Assembly (NCBI GenBank): GCA_036523395.1
Contig: DATDEH010000072.1
Span: 72,441 to 136,440 of the forward strand
Reading direction: 5' to 3'
Source of the DNA: Candidatus Limnocylindria bacterium
GTDB taxonomy: Bacteria; Chloroflexota; Limnocylindria; P2-11E
Length of the DNA: 64,000 nt
The translations under genes were made by a program, and so were the position numbers. Within the stretch, counting starts at the first letter, position 1. Each line of letters starts with the position of its first letter. Below the pieces are notes generated by a model. It was given only the letters and a program-made list of their open reading frames with translations, was not told the origin of the DNA and did no database searches. This document shows, one piece after another, positions 17,018 to 25,757 of the stretch.

Positions 17018-17847
17018 CCGCTCCTAGGGGTCCGCAGCCTTTCCCGGGGCAGGAGAAGCGGCTCCGGCTGCTCGCGTTCGTCCGTCAGGACTCCGTCGTG
17101 CGCGTCGACAAGCGCGTCGAGGACACCGCGATGGTCTGGCCGCACTTGCTCGTCATCGAATTCATCGCGGCGATGATCTGGTCGCTCGGCTTGTTCGTGA
17201 TCGCCGCCTTGTTCAACGCGCCATTGCAGGACCACTCAACAGTGGACTGCACCCCCAACCCCTCGAAGGCGCCGTGGTACCTGCTGAACCTCCAGGAGCT
17301 GCTCCTTCACATGGATAAGGGGCTCGCCGGCGTCGTCGTCCCGACGATCTGGCTCACGTTCATGGCGGTCATCCCGTACATCGACCGCGACCGGTCGGGT
17401 ATCGGCCATTGGTTCACCAACGAGATCGGGAAGCGCACGGCCATCTTCTCCACGGTCTTCACCGGCGTGATCGTGTCGGGGCTCATCGCGATCGATGCCG
17501 TGGTAAAGGTCGATCGTCGTGTCTTGGATCCTGCGACCGGCATCAAAACGGGTTGGCCGGGCTACGCCGAGTTCGCGAGCCAATACTTCCCGGGCGGCCG
17601 AGAGCTTATCCCGAACTACGTGATCCCGATCACTCTGATGCTCGTTCTGCCGGTCGTGCTCGTGGTGCTCTGTAAACGCCTGTTCGGTGCGGGCACGCGC
17701 GAATGGATGATCGCGATCTTCACGGGCTTCGTCGTCACGTATGTCGTGCTGACCGTCGTCGGCACCTCGTTACGCGGCCCAGGGATGGACCTGTACGCGC
17801 CGTGGGCGCTGCCGGAGACTCATCAATGCTTCGCGCCGAGTCCTTGA
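17014..17847 (+). CDS. qcrC: Cytochrome b/b6 C-terminal (subunit IV-like) protein of the bc complex
   Basis: 277 residues, three to four transmembrane helices after a 50-residue N-terminal extension. [20 protein letters not shown] corresponds to the Qo-site PEWY region, but reads APWY without the acidic residue. It forms the C-terminal half of cytochrome b and pairs with the product of 16077-16808. GTG at 17014. The Rieske gene follows 1 bp after its stop. The gene symbol follows the three-gene Qcr nomenclature and is tentative because naming differs between phyla. Confidence 0.88.
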   Translation: MTAPRGPQPFPGQEKRLRLLAFVRQDSVVRVDKRVEDTAMVWPHLLVIEFIAAMIWSLGLFVIAALFNAPLQDHSTVDCTPNPSKAPWYLLNLQELLLHMDKGLAGVVVPTIWLTFMAVIPYIDRDRSGIGHWFTNEIGKRTAIFSTVFTGVIVSGLIAIDAVVKVDRRVLDPATGIKTGWPGYAEFASQYFPGGRELIPNYVIPITLMLVLPVVLVVLCKRLFGAGTREWMIAIFTGFVVTYVVLTVVGTSLRGPGMDLYAPWALPETHQCFAPSP

Positions 17848-17848
17848 C

Positions 17849-18400
17849 GTGATCCGACCGCACGATGACACGTCGATCGTGTCCGGAGGCATGTTGTCGC
17901 GCGTCAAGCGACGGCAACTTCTTCGCATCGGCTTTCTCACAGCGACGCTGCTCGCGGTCGGGGAGCTCTCGGCCGCGTTCCTGCCGTTCTTCAAGGTCAT
18001 CAAGATCGAGGGCCTGGGCGCCAAGATCCCGGCCGGCAAGAAGGCGGACATCATCGCCAAATTCCAGGCGACGAAGGACGAACCCATCCTCAACACCGAG
18101 GGTCGCTTCTTCCTTATCCACGGCCCCGGTGCGATCGCTGCCGCGTACCGCAAGTGCACGCACCTCGGCTGCACCGTGCCCTGGAACAAGACCGAGGACC
18201 AGTTCCACTGCCCATGCCATGGGTCGCTGTACGAGAAGACGACCGCGCTCGTGATCGGCGGACCGGCGCCGCGCGGCCTCGATCTTTTCCACGTTGCCGA
18301 CGTGAACGGGGCGCTGGTCGTCGACACGAACCCGCTCAACGTCCAGAAGCGACCGGACAACAAGTGGAACCCGGCGCACGTCGAGGTCCCGGACGCGTAA
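17849..18400 (+). CDS. qcrA: Rieske [2Fe-2S] protein of the bc complex
   Basis: 183 residues. The N-terminus has a twin-arginine-like [18 protein letters not shown] that also serves as the membrane anchor. The cluster motifs are CTHLGC and CPCHGS, giving two Cys and two His ligands plus the extra disulfide cysteines. The domain faces the extracytoplasmic side and moves electrons from quinol to cytochrome c. GTG start at 17849. Its TAA overlaps the next ATG as TAATG. Length is normal for a bacterial Rieske subunit. Confidence 0.95.
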   Translation: MIRPHDDTSIVSGGMLSRVKRRQLLRIGFLTATLLAVGELSAAFLPFFKVIKIEGLGAKIPAGKKADIIAKFQATKDEPILNTEGRFFLIHGPGAIAAAYRKCTHLGCTVPWNKTEDQFHCPCHGSLYEKTTALVIGGPAPRGLDLFHVADVNGALVVDTNPLNVQKRPDNKWNPAHVEVPDA

Positions 18401-19482
18401 TGGACATCAACATCATCCTGGCCGCGGCCAGCCTCCTGTTGTTCGTCGCGCTGCTCGCGTATTTCGGTTTCGTCGCGTACCACCAGCGGCAGATCGAGCC
18501 CGACGAGAAGCCCACGACCGGCGTGGAGCTGCTCCGCCAGCACTACAGCCCCGGTGACACGGTCGAACAGCCGACGCCGTACTGGGTGGCGCCGATCCCC
18601 GCCGCCCCGGACCCACTCGAGATCTCCGGCAACCTCGATCGCAAGATCATCGCGGGCGGCGTGATGCTGTTCGCCATCATCGGTCTGGTGGGCGGCTATC
18701 TGCTCCTCGAGATCATCCCCACCGGTCCTCTGTCTCTGCGCGCCGCGGCCGCGGAGAAGCAGATAGAGACCTCGATCCAGCGCGGCAAGAACCTGTACGC
18801 GAACTTTTGCTATCCATGTCACGGCAAGACGGGGCTCGGCAACGGTGAGACCGACAAGAACGGAAAGGCCCTGCCCGGCAAGCCTCTGAACGTGGCGGCC
18901 AACAAGTACGAGACGCTGAAGGACGATCCGCAAGCGCTGAAGACACGCGAGGACTTCATTCGTCTCACGATCTCCCGCGGCAAGCCGAATCCGCCGCCGA
19001 ACTATTCGATGCCCGCGTGGGCCGCGTCCGAGGGTGGCCCGTTCAATCCCGAGCAGATCAACCAGCTCCTCACGTTCATCATGCGCGGCACCGAAACCGA
19101 CTGGGCCGACATCGTCACGATCCGCGGACACCTCGAGGGCGTGACGTCGACCGATATCGAAGTGCCCGCGCCACCAGCCGTCCAGTCCGGCGCGGAGATC
19201 GCCCAGGCTTACTGCGTGTCCTGCCACAGCTTCGATGCGGGCAAGCCGAGCACCGTGCCCACGGCGCCGAATCTCGCGCACTACGGCACCGAAGGGCCGA
19301 TCAACGACCAAAACAAGGCGGCGAAGGCGTCCGGTGACGCCGACTGGCTGTTCCACTGGATCTCGAACGCGCCGAAGGTCAAGCCAGGCGTCATCATGCC
19401 GGTGTGGCTCAATACCGATGGCGGTCAGCTCGACGAGGCGACGATCCGCAAACTCGTCGAGTACCTGCAGGGTCTGAAATAG
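18400..19482 (+). CDS. Membrane-anchored diheme cytochrome c of the bc complex
   Basis: 360 residues. Two transmembrane helices (INIILAAASLLLFVALLAYF and IIAGGVMLFAIIGLVGGYLL) precede two cytochrome c domains with heme-binding motifs CYPCH (about residue 138) and CVSCH (about residue 274). Candidate distal Met ligands are in YSMPAW and VIMPVW. It is the likely electron acceptor from the Rieske protein and passes electrons to a terminal oxidase outside this window. ATG at 18400 overlaps the Rieske stop by one base. A diheme, two-helix arrangement replaces cytochrome c1 here. Confidence 0.92.
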   Translation: MDINIILAAASLLLFVALLAYFGFVAYHQRQIEPDEKPTTGVELLRQHYSPGDTVEQPTPYWVAPIPAAPDPLEISGNLDRKIIAGGVMLFAIIGLVGGYLLLEIIPTGPLSLRAAAAEKQIETSIQRGKNLYANFCYPCHGKTGLGNGETDKNGKALPGKPLNVAANKYETLKDDPQALKTREDFIRLTISRGKPNPPPNYSMPAWAASEGGPFNPEQINQLLTFIMRGTETDWADIVTIRGHLEGVTSTDIEVPAPPAVQSGAEIAQAYCVSCHSFDAGKPSTVPTAPNLAHYGTEGPINDQNKAAKASGDADWLFHWISNAPKVKPGVIMPVWLNTDGGQLDEATIRKLVEYLQGLK

Positions 19483-19483
19483 C

Positions 19484-19594
19484 GTGATCGCTCAGGTCGG
19501 CGAGTCCGGCGAGTTCTACATGGTGTTCGTCACCACGGTCATCCTGATCGCGGTGCTGTATTTCCTGCAGAAGTGGTGGACCACCTACCGGTAG
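19484..19594 (+). CDS. 36-residue single-helix membrane peptide, candidate small bc-complex subunit
   Basis: Starting one base after the cytochrome c stop, a GTG opens a 36-codon frame that ends TAG at 19592-19594. The peptide has a polar start (IAQVGESGEFY), one transmembrane helix (MVFVTTVILIAVLYFLQ) and a basic/aromatic end (KWWTTYR). Position, spacing and composition resemble the tiny one-helix subunits of b6f and other respiratory complexes (PetG/L/M/N-like by analogy only). The next gene's likely start overlaps its 3' end. I cannot name a family. Confidence 0.7.
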   Translation: MIAQVGESGEFYMVFVTTVILIAVLYFLQKWWTTYR

Positions 19595-20064
19595 GCACCG
19601 AGGCCCAGCGACCTTTGCCGCGGCATGCCACGCTCGCCCTCCTCGTCGGCCGCATCACCACGATCAAGCTCGCGTACTGGGCCGCGCTGACGCTCTTCGA
19701 GCTCGCGCTCCCACTGGACGTGCGGCCACACGACGAGCGATTCGGCTCGTCGATCGCGTTCGCCGTTCTTGCCACGTTCGTCGCGCTGCTCTGGGCGCGC
19801 CGGTCTGCTCGCGCAGTCGATCCCCGCGCGGGCGCACTGTCTCGCTCGATCCCGACGATCGCGACCACATTCGCGGCGGCGACCGTCGTGGCATCTCCAG
19901 CGAGCCTGCCACTCCTCCTCGTCGAGCGGGAGCGCTCCATCGAAGGCTGCGTCAATCTGGTGACCTGTCATCCCGAGACGCTGTGGCTCTGGGTCGCGAC
20001 GCTCGCGATCGGCCTTCTTGTCATCCCGGCTGTTTTCGCTGCATCACTGAGATCGGGCGGCTAG
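19573..20064 (+). CDS. Membrane protein of unknown function at the end of the bc operon
   Basis: About 163 residues with three to four hydrophobic segments (LLVGRITTIKLAYWAALTLF, SSIAFAVLATFVALLWA, TLWLWVATLAIGLLVIPAVF) and a cysteine pair in GCVNLVTCHPETLW. GTG codons at 19573 and 19576 both overlap the 36-residue ORF in another frame. No known family recognised. It might assist complex assembly or c-heme delivery. A hairpin at 20084-20114 follows and may end the operon. Confidence 0.55.
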   Translation: MVDHLPVGTEAQRPLPRHATLALLVGRITTIKLAYWAALTLFELALPLDVRPHDERFGSSIAFAVLATFVALLWARRSARAVDPRAGALSRSIPTIATTFAAATVVASPASLPLLLVERERSIEGCVNLVTCHPETLWLWVATLAIGLLVIPAVFAASLRSGG

Positions 20065-20083
20065 GTAGGCTGTTTACTGTCGG

Positions 20084-20114
20084 CTGCACAGCGAGCGAAG
20101 CGAGCGTTGTGCAG
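20084..20114 (+). terminator. Hairpin after the bc operon, possible terminator
   Basis: CTGCACA and TGTGCAG form a 7-bp stem around a 17-nt loop (GCGAGCGAAGCGAGCGT). There is no T-run after it, so intrinsic termination is uncertain. It lies in the 84-bp gap between the membrane protein stop and the response-regulator start. Confidence 0.35.
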
Positions 20115-20148
20115 ACACAAACAATCTCGTGTGTCATGCTGCCCGCCG

Positions 20149-20511
20149 GTGGGTACCCAGAAGCGTGTCCTTGTCGTCGATGACGATGCCAGCATCCGTG
20201 AGCTGCTCTCGACCGCGCTCGAGGACGACGGCTACGAGGTCGTGCCCGCGATCAACGGTGAAGACGCCCTCTCGGTGTGCGAGCGGTGGCGCCCAGATGT
20301 CATCGTTCTCGATCTCATGATGCCGGTGATGGACGGCTGGACCTTCGCGAAGCGCCTGCGCGAGCGCGACGAGATCCCCATCGTCGTCCTCTCGGCTGCG
20401 AACGATCTCGCGCGTCACGCCAATTCCATCAGGGCCGCCGATGTCGTCGGGAAACCCTTCGACCTCGACCAGCTCCTTCCGAAGGTCGCACGCGCGGCGG
20501 AGAGCGCCTAG
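20149..20511 (+). CDS. Single-domain response regulator (CheY-like receiver)
   Basis: 120 residues, only a receiver domain: KRVLVVDDDASIRELLS carries the acidic pair, the phosphorylated Asp is in VIVLDLMMPVMDGW, the switch Ser is in IVVLSAAND, and the Lys is in VVGKPFDLDQLL. No output domain, so it acts through a partner. GTG at 20149 is chosen because the receiver strand begins six residues later; an upstream frame opening gives non-homologous residues. The membrane cyclase begins 20 bp downstream, which makes that cyclase or a histidine kinase a likely partner. Confidence 0.9.
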   Translation: MGTQKRVLVVDDDASIRELLSTALEDDGYEVVPAINGEDALSVCERWRPDVIVLDLMMPVMDGWTFAKRLRERDEIPIVVLSAANDLARHANSIRAADVVGKPFDLDQLLPKVARAAESA

Positions 20512-20531
20512 CCCTTTCTAGACTGGCGCCC

Positions 20532-22025
20532 GTGAGACAGGTGCCCTGGCGTCCGCTGCTCCTGCTGCTTCTCGTGATCTCTCCGACGGTCGTCCTCGCG
20601 GCCTTGCTCGCGGACCCGCAGCGCAACTCACCGGTCTTCATCCCGGTCGAGCACTTCGTGATCACGACGAACGTTTCCGTCGTCGCGCTGCTCGTAGCGA
20701 TCTTCGTCGCGCGCGCCGCGCTCGGCTCGGGCCACTACCGAAGTCTTCTCATCGCGACCGGATTCCTGTGCATGGCAGGGATCTTCGCGGTCCATGGCCT
20801 CTCGACACCGGACGTGCTGCAGCGTGGAGACAAGAGGGACGACGCCGGCCTCGTCGTCGGCGTGTCGGCGCAGCTCGCCCTCTGGACCTCGGCGCTCTTC
20901 TTCGCGATCCGCTACACGCCGGCGGCGGCCTTCCTCGAGAAGCGCGTGCCACCGCGGACGCTGCTCGCGGTCGTTGCGGTCGCGGTGCTGCTCTACGCGG
21001 TCGTCGCGATCGGTTGGCCGGCGGCGTTCGGCGGCCTCGCGCGTTGGATCCTCATCGGCGGCGGCGCGTACGCCAGTTACGACCCAGCCGCCTATCCCCG
21101 CGGTGCCGCCCCCGACATCTACGGCGGCGCGGGCGTGGTCCCGTATCTGGTCTCGGGAAGCGCGATCGTCCTCTACGGCATCGCCGCGTGGTCGCAGGGC
21201 CGCGACTACCTGCGCACGCGGCTTCCGATGCAGGGCGCGCTGGCGGCGTCGTACGTGCTCCTCGCGCAGGCGCAGCCGTCGCAGTTCCTCGGCCCGGTGT
21301 GGACGCTCTCATGGTGGGAGTACCACGGCCTGATGTTCGCGGCGACCGTCATCGCGCTCGGCGCGCTGTTTCTCGAGCTCGATCGCAGGCGCGGCCTCGA
21401 GCGGTTCCTGCCGCCCACGGTCGTAGAGCGCGTCATCGGAGGCGACCCGCTGCGGCTCGAAGGCGAGCGCCAGAGGGTCACGATCCTCTTCGCGGACCTC
21501 CGCGGTTCGACGGCGCTGGCTGAGAAGCTCGCGCCAGAGCAGGTGATCGCCGTGATGAACGCCTACCTCCGCCTCATGGCGCGGTCGGTGATCGACGCCG
21601 GCGGCATCCTCGACAAGTTCACCGGCGACGGCCTGATGGCGATCTTCGGCGCGATGGGCGACCCGGCGTACGGCGCACCCGCGGCTGCCCGGGCCGCGCT
21701 CGCGATCCGCTCGAGCATCACGGCACTCAATGTCGAGCGCGGGCGGACCGGCGAGCCCGTCGTGCAGTTCGGCGTTGGTATGCACACCGGTGACGTAGTG
21801 CTGGGCGCGATCGGGATACCCGAGCGCTCGGACTACACCGCCATCGGTGATGCCGTGAACACCGCATCGCGGATGGAATCGCTCACGAAGGAGTACAAGG
21901 TGGACGCAGTGCTCTCCGGCGTCACCGCCGGATACCTCCGGGACGACGGCGTCGAAATGCGTCCGCTCGGCGAGGCTCATGTCCGCGGCAAGTCCGAGGC
22001 GGTCTCGATCTTCACGCTCGACTGA
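20532..22025 (+). CDS. Membrane class III adenylate/guanylate cyclase
   Basis: 497 residues. The first about 290 contain seven or so transmembrane helices (LLLLLLVISPTVVLAALL, VVALLVAIFVARAAL). The cyclase catalytic domain spans about 312-490: VTILFADLRGSTALAEKL with the first metal Asp, KFTGDGLMAIFG with the second, and YTAIGDAVNTASRMESL with the transition-state Asn/Arg region. It makes cAMP or cGMP at the inner face of the membrane. GTG at 20532. It follows the receiver gene by 20 bp. Its 3' end overlaps the convergent LysR gene by 14 bp. Confidence 0.92.
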   Translation: MRQVPWRPLLLLLLVISPTVVLAALLADPQRNSPVFIPVEHFVITTNVSVVALLVAIFVARAALGSGHYRSLLIATGFLCMAGIFAVHGLSTPDVLQRGDKRDDAGLVVGVSAQLALWTSALFFAIRYTPAAAFLEKRVPPRTLLAVVAVAVLLYAVVAIGWPAAFGGLARWILIGGGAYASYDPAAYPRGAAPDIYGGAGVVPYLVSGSAIVLYGIAAWSQGRDYLRTRLPMQGALAASYVLLAQAQPSQFLGPVWTLSWWEYHGLMFAATVIALGALFLELDRRRGLERFLPPTVVERVIGGDPLRLEGERQRVTILFADLRGSTALAEKLAPEQVIAVMNAYLRLMARSVIDAGGILDKFTGDGLMAIFGAMGDPAYGAPAAARAALAIRSSITALNVERGRTGEPVVQFGVGMHTGDVVLGAIGIPERSDYTAIGDAVNTASRMESLTKEYKVDAVLSGVTAGYLRDDGVEMRPLGEAHVRGKSEAVSIFTLD

Positions 22026-22989
22026 GACTCGCGGCACGGCGCGCCCGCAGAGCTGCCGCGCCGTCCAGCACCGTGAGGCCAGCGGGCGTGCGCGCGAGCC
22101 ACTCGCGAGCGGCAACGAGCGCGCGCACCGTGCTGATGAATTCCTGCGCCGCTCGGGTCAGCCGTCGGTCGCGCCGGTGCGCGAATCCGATCGTCCGCGT
22201 GAGCTCGGGCTTCGCGATACGCACCGCGCGCAACGGTCCGCCGCGCTCGACGACGAGGCTCGGCACGACGGCGACGCCCACGCCCGCCGCTGTCAGACGC
22301 AAGACGCCGTCCATCTCGCCTCCCTCGAGCGCGAACGTCGGCTCGAACCCGGCGTGGCGGCACGCCGCGACCGTCGTCGCGCGCAGGTCGTAGCCGTCGC
22401 GGAACATCACGAGGGGCACGCCGCGCAGCTCCGCGATCGACACGCTCCGCCGTTTCGCGAGCGGATGCGACTTCGGCACCGCAAGCACCAGCTCCTCGCG
22501 CAGCAGCGGCGTCGTTTCGAGGATGTCGTCGTGCATCGGGAGGATTCCCAGCGCGACGTCGAGCGCCCCGCGCTCGAGCTCGCCAACGAGATCGCGCGAG
22601 CCTGCCTCGTGCAGAACGAGCTCGATCCCCGGATAGCTCTGGTGGTACCGCGCGAGCGCCGCCGGCACGAGCGTCGTCGAAAGGCTCGGCGTCGCGCCGA
22701 CGCAGAGGCGTCCACGGCGCATTCCCGTGAGGTCGCGGACCTCGCTCTCGGCGCCCGCAACATCGGTGAGGACGCGACGCGCGAGGGGAAGCAGTGCCTC
22801 GCCTGCCGGCGTAAGCGCGACGTTCCCGCGCATGCGGTGGAAGAGTGGCGCGCCGAGCTCGTCTTCCAGGCGACGGATCTGCTTGGAGACCGAAGGCTGG
22901 GCGACTGAGAGCTCACGCGCCGCCTTCGTGAAGTGGCGCTGCTCGGCGACCGCGACGAAATACCGCAGCTGGTGCAGCTCCACCTCCAT
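22012..22989 (-). CDS. LysR-type transcriptional regulator next to sdh
   Basis: 325 residues. The N-terminal winged HTH is LHQLRYFVAVAEQRHFTKAA with AQPSVSKQIRRLEDELG. The C-terminal two-lobe effector domain follows. It is transcribed away from sdhCAB with 73 bp between starts. A perfect dyad at 22988-23002 overlaps its own ATG (22987-22989), so autorepression and control of sdh are likely. The effector is unknown; a C4 dicarboxylate would fit the neighbourhood. Confidence 0.92.
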   Translation of the reverse strand: MEVELHQLRYFVAVAEQRHFTKAARELSVAQPSVSKQIRRLEDELGAPLFHRMRGNVALTPAGEALLPLARRVLTDVAGAESEVRDLTGMRRGRLCVGATPSLSTTLVPAALARYHQSYPGIELVLHEAGSRDLVGELERGALDVALGILPMHDDILETTPLLREELVLAVPKSHPLAKRRSVSIAELRGVPLVMFRDGYDLRATTVAACRHAGFEPTFALEGGEMDGVLRLTAAGVGVAVVPSLVVERGGPLRAVRIAKPELTRTIGFAHRRDRRLTRAAQEFISTVRALVAAREWLARTPAGLTVLDGAAALRARRAASLSRA

Positions 22990-23002
22990 AGCCTACGGCT
23001 AT
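22988..23002. promoter_or_regulatory. LysR-type operator (T-N11-A dyad) between lysR and sdh
   Basis: ATAGCC-TAC-GGCTAT is a perfect inverted repeat with the LysR consensus T-N11-A (TAGCCTACGGCTA). It overlaps the regulator's start codon and lies about 60 bp before the sdhC start. The second LysR gene of this window has a dyad of the same shape at 36670-36684 (ATAG-N7-CTAT). Confidence 0.65.
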
Positions 23003-23062
23003 CGTCACCAGCACCTCGATATCCTTGTCCCCTGCGAGCCGAATGCGTAGGGTGAGCACGCG

Positions 23063-23830
23063 GTGGCGACGACGACGGCCAGTGTCCGGCAGCGTCCGCA
23101 CGAGCGTCACGATCGGTGGTGGATCGAGCCACTCACCATCGTCCTCGTTCTGGGTGGCTTCGTCGTGTACTCCCTCATCGTGAGCATCCAGAACGCGAAC
23201 TACTTCGCCGATCCATACCTGTCGCCGTTCTACTCGCCCTGCCTCACCACGGGGTGCATCCATCCGACGTTCCCGATCATCGGCGACTGGTACACGCTGT
23301 CGCCCGCGTTCCTCATCGTGGGCTCGCCTCTCGCGTTCCGCGTCACTTGCTACTACTACCGCCGCTCGTACTACCGCGCGTTCTTCTGGTCGCCACCGGC
23401 CTGCACCGTGCCGGACGCGCGCGCGAAGTACAGCGGCGAGACGCGCTTTCCTTGGGTGATCCAGAACATCCACCGGTACGCGCTGTACCTCGCGATCGTC
23501 GTGCTCGCGATCCTCTGGTGGGACGCGATCCAGGCGTTCAACTTCGACGGACACTTCGGCGTCGGCGTCGGCACGCTGATCATGGTCGCCAACGTCTTGC
23601 TCCTCAGCGGCTATACGTTCGGCTGCCATGCCGCGCGGTACCTCGTCGGCGGCTACCTCGATTCGTTCCACGGCAAGTCCCTGCGCTTCCGGCTCTGGAG
23701 CTGGGCGAATCAGCTCAACGTGCGCCACTCGCGATGGGCCTGGGTCAGCCTCTTCGGCGTCGCGCTGACCGACCTCTACATCCGGCTCGTCGCGATGGGT
23801 GTCATCACCGATCTGCGGTGGGTGTCTTAA
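23063..23830 (+). CDS. sdhC: Succinate dehydrogenase membrane anchor, actinobacterial Sdh1-type
   Basis: 255 residues with about five transmembrane helices. Conserved Cys/His-containing segments are SPCLTTGCIHPTFP, RVTCYYYRRSYYRAFFWSPP with AC next, IQNIHRYALYL, and YTFGCHAARYLVGGYLDSFH. This pattern matches the anchor of mycobacterial Sdh1-like complexes, in which a membrane-embedded Rieske-type [2Fe-2S] cluster has been described. Whether the same ligands exist here needs alignment. It anchors SdhAB and reduces menaquinone. GTG at 23063. A 77-bp gap separates it from sdhA. Confidence 0.85.
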   Translation: MATTTASVRQRPHERHDRWWIEPLTIVLVLGGFVVYSLIVSIQNANYFADPYLSPFYSPCLTTGCIHPTFPIIGDWYTLSPAFLIVGSPLAFRVTCYYYRRSYYRAFFWSPPACTVPDARAKYSGETRFPWVIQNIHRYALYLAIVVLAILWWDAIQAFNFDGHFGVGVGTLIMVANVLLLSGYTFGCHAARYLVGGYLDSFHGKSLRFRLWSWANQLNVRHSRWAWVSLFGVALTDLYIRLVAMGVITDLRWVS

Positions 23831-23881
23831 GTGAAGCGAGCGTGCTGCGAGGAGCGAGTCCGCCAGCCCCGAGCGCGTTTC

Positions 23882-23896
23882 CTCGCCGAAGGCGAG
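23882..23896 (+). other. Short hairpin in the sdhC-sdhA gap
   Basis: CTCGCC-GAA-GGCGAG forms a 6-bp stem with a 3-nt loop, 11 bp before the sdhA ATG. The rest of the 77-bp gap (23831-23907) contains GAGCGAGTCCGCCAGCC, faintly like the core of the dispersed palindrome, but too degenerate to call a copy. It may influence sdhA translation; nothing else is seen in the gap. Confidence 0.3.
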
Positions 23897-23907
23897 AGAT
23901 CGAGCTG

Positions 23908-25755
23908 ATGGCCGAGTACGAGACCCACGACTATGACGTCGTCGTCATCGGCGCGGGCGGCGCCGGTCTACGCGCGGCGATCGAGGCGAGCGCGATGGGC
24001 GTCAAGACGGCGCTCGTCTGCAAGTCGCTTCTCGGGAAAGCCCACACCGTCATGGCTGAGGGCGGGATCGCCGCGGCGATGGGCAACGTATGGAAAGAGG
24101 ACAACTGGAAAGTCCACTTCCGAGACACCATGCGTGGCGGCAAGCTGCTGAACAACTGGCGCATGGCGCAGCTCCACGCGCAGGAAGCACCTGATCGCGT
24201 TCTCGAGCTGGAGGAATGGGGCGCGCTCTTCGACCGCACGAAGGACGGCCTCATCCTGCAGCGCGACTTCGGCGGTCACAGGTACGCGCGGCTCGCGCAC
24301 GTCGGCGACCGGACCGGTCTCGAGATGATCCGTACGCTCCAGAACCACGCAGTGCACCGCGGCATCGACGTCTTCATGGAGTGCACGCTCTACCGACTCC
24401 TCACCGAGGACGGCGCCGTCTCAGGCGCGTTCGGTTATTGGCGGCAGAGCGGGAAGCTCGTGCTGTTCCGCGCGAAGGCGATCGTGCTCGCGACGGGCGG
24501 CGTCGGCAAGTCGTGGAAGATCACGTCGAACTCCTGGGAGTACACCGGTGACGGCCACGGCATGGCGCTCGACGCGGGCGCCGACCTCATCGACATGGAG
24601 ATGACGCAGTTCCACCCGACGGGGATGGTGTGGCCGACGAGCGTGCGCGGGATACTTGTGACGGAGGGCGTGCGCGGCGACGGCGGAACGCTCAAGAACA
24701 ACAAAGACGAGCGCTTCATGTTCCGCTACGTCCCCGACTTCTTCCGCGCCGAGACGGCCGACACGGAGGAAGAGGCCGACCGGTGGTTTGAGGACAAGAA
24801 GAACAACCGCCGCACGCCGGATCTGCTGCCCCGCGACGAGGTCGCGCGCGCGATCAATGCCGAGGTCAAGGCCGGACGCGGCAGCCCGCACGGCGGCGTC
24901 TTCCTCGACATCGCGTCGCGCCGCTCGTCCGACTACATCAAGCGGCGCCTCCCTTCGATGTACCACCAATTCATGGAGCTTGCGGACGTCGACATCACGA
25001 AGACGGCGATGGAGGTCGGACCGACACTCCACTACATCATGGGCGGGGTCCGAGTTGACGCGGACTCGACGCAATCGACCGTCCCGGGTCTCTTCGCCGC
25101 TGGTGAGGTCGCGGCCGGGATGCACGGCGCGAACCGCCTTGGCGGCAATTCGCTGTCGGATCTCCTGGTGTTCGGCCGGCGCGCCGGCCTGTATGCGGCC
25201 GAATACGCGAAACGTGTCGCGAAGATGCCGCGGCTCGACGTTCGCCAGGTGGACACCGCCGCGACCGGGATGCTCGCGCCACTCGAGCGGGTCGAAGGCG
25301 AGAACCCCTATGCCGTGCACGCCGATCTCACCGAGACGATGCACGAGCTCGTCGGGATCATCCGCACGCGTGCGGAGCTGGAGGAGGCGATCACACGGAT
25401 CGGCCGTCTCCGCGAGCGCGCGATGCGCGTCGGAGTCAAGGGCTCGCGCATCTACAACCCCGGCTGGCATCTTGCGCTCGACCTGCTCACGATGCTGACG
25501 GTCTCGGAAGCGGTCGCGATGGCCGCACTGATGCGGCAGGAGAGCCGCGGAGGGCACACGCGTGACGACTTCCCGAAGCCCGATCCCGAATGGGGAAAGA
25601 AGAACGTCGTCGTTCGCCGGCGTGACGGTCGGCTGGTGCTGCAGTCCGAGCCGCTGCCGGAGATGCCCGCGGAGCTGCGCCCGCTCATCGGCGAGGACAA
25701 GCCTACCGGTAAGGTCGCTCTCGAGCCGGTCGCCGCGGCGAGCGCGAAGGAATAG
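23908..25755 (+). CDS. sdhA: Succinate dehydrogenase flavoprotein subunit
   Basis: 615 residues. The FAD motif DVVVIGAGGAGLRAAIEASA is followed by KSLLGKAHTVMAEGGIAAAM with the His of the covalent-FAD region. Catalytic segments include MTQFHPTGM, VTEGVRGDGG and the Arg-containing MHGANRLGGNSLSDLLVFG. It oxidises succinate in the TCA cycle, or reduces fumarate if run in reverse. ATG at 23908. Two bases separate its TAG from sdhB. Length and order are normal for the Sdh1-type CAB arrangement. Confidence 0.96.
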   Translation: MAEYETHDYDVVVIGAGGAGLRAAIEASAMGVKTALVCKSLLGKAHTVMAEGGIAAAMGNVWKEDNWKVHFRDTMRGGKLLNNWRMAQLHAQEAPDRVLELEEWGALFDRTKDGLILQRDFGGHRYARLAHVGDRTGLEMIRTLQNHAVHRGIDVFMECTLYRLLTEDGAVSGAFGYWRQSGKLVLFRAKAIVLATGGVGKSWKITSNSWEYTGDGHGMALDAGADLIDMEMTQFHPTGMVWPTSVRGILVTEGVRGDGGTLKNNKDERFMFRYVPDFFRAETADTEEEADRWFEDKKNNRRTPDLLPRDEVARAINAEVKAGRGSPHGGVFLDIASRRSSDYIKRRLPSMYHQFMELADVDITKTAMEVGPTLHYIMGGVRVDADSTQSTVPGLFAAGEVAAGMHGANRLGGNSLSDLLVFGRRAGLYAAEYAKRVAKMPRLDVRQVDTAATGMLAPLERVEGENPYAVHADLTETMHELVGIIRTRAELEEAITRIGRLRERAMRVGVKGSRIYNPGWHLALDLLTMLTVSEAVAMAALMRQESRGGHTRDDFPKPDPEWGKKNVVVRRRDGRLVLQSEPLPEMPAELRPLIGEDKPTGKVALEPVAAASAKE

Positions 25756-25757
25756 CG

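Noticed and set aside
20277-20531. N-terminal extension of the cyclase into the response-regulator gene
   Set aside because: The extra residues are a shadow of the receiver domain; GTG 20532 begins directly before the first membrane helix.
23831-23907. A fourth copy of the dispersed palindrome before sdhA
   Set aside because: Only GAGCGAGTCCGCCAGCC is vaguely similar and the stem is not preserved; only the small hairpin can be supported.
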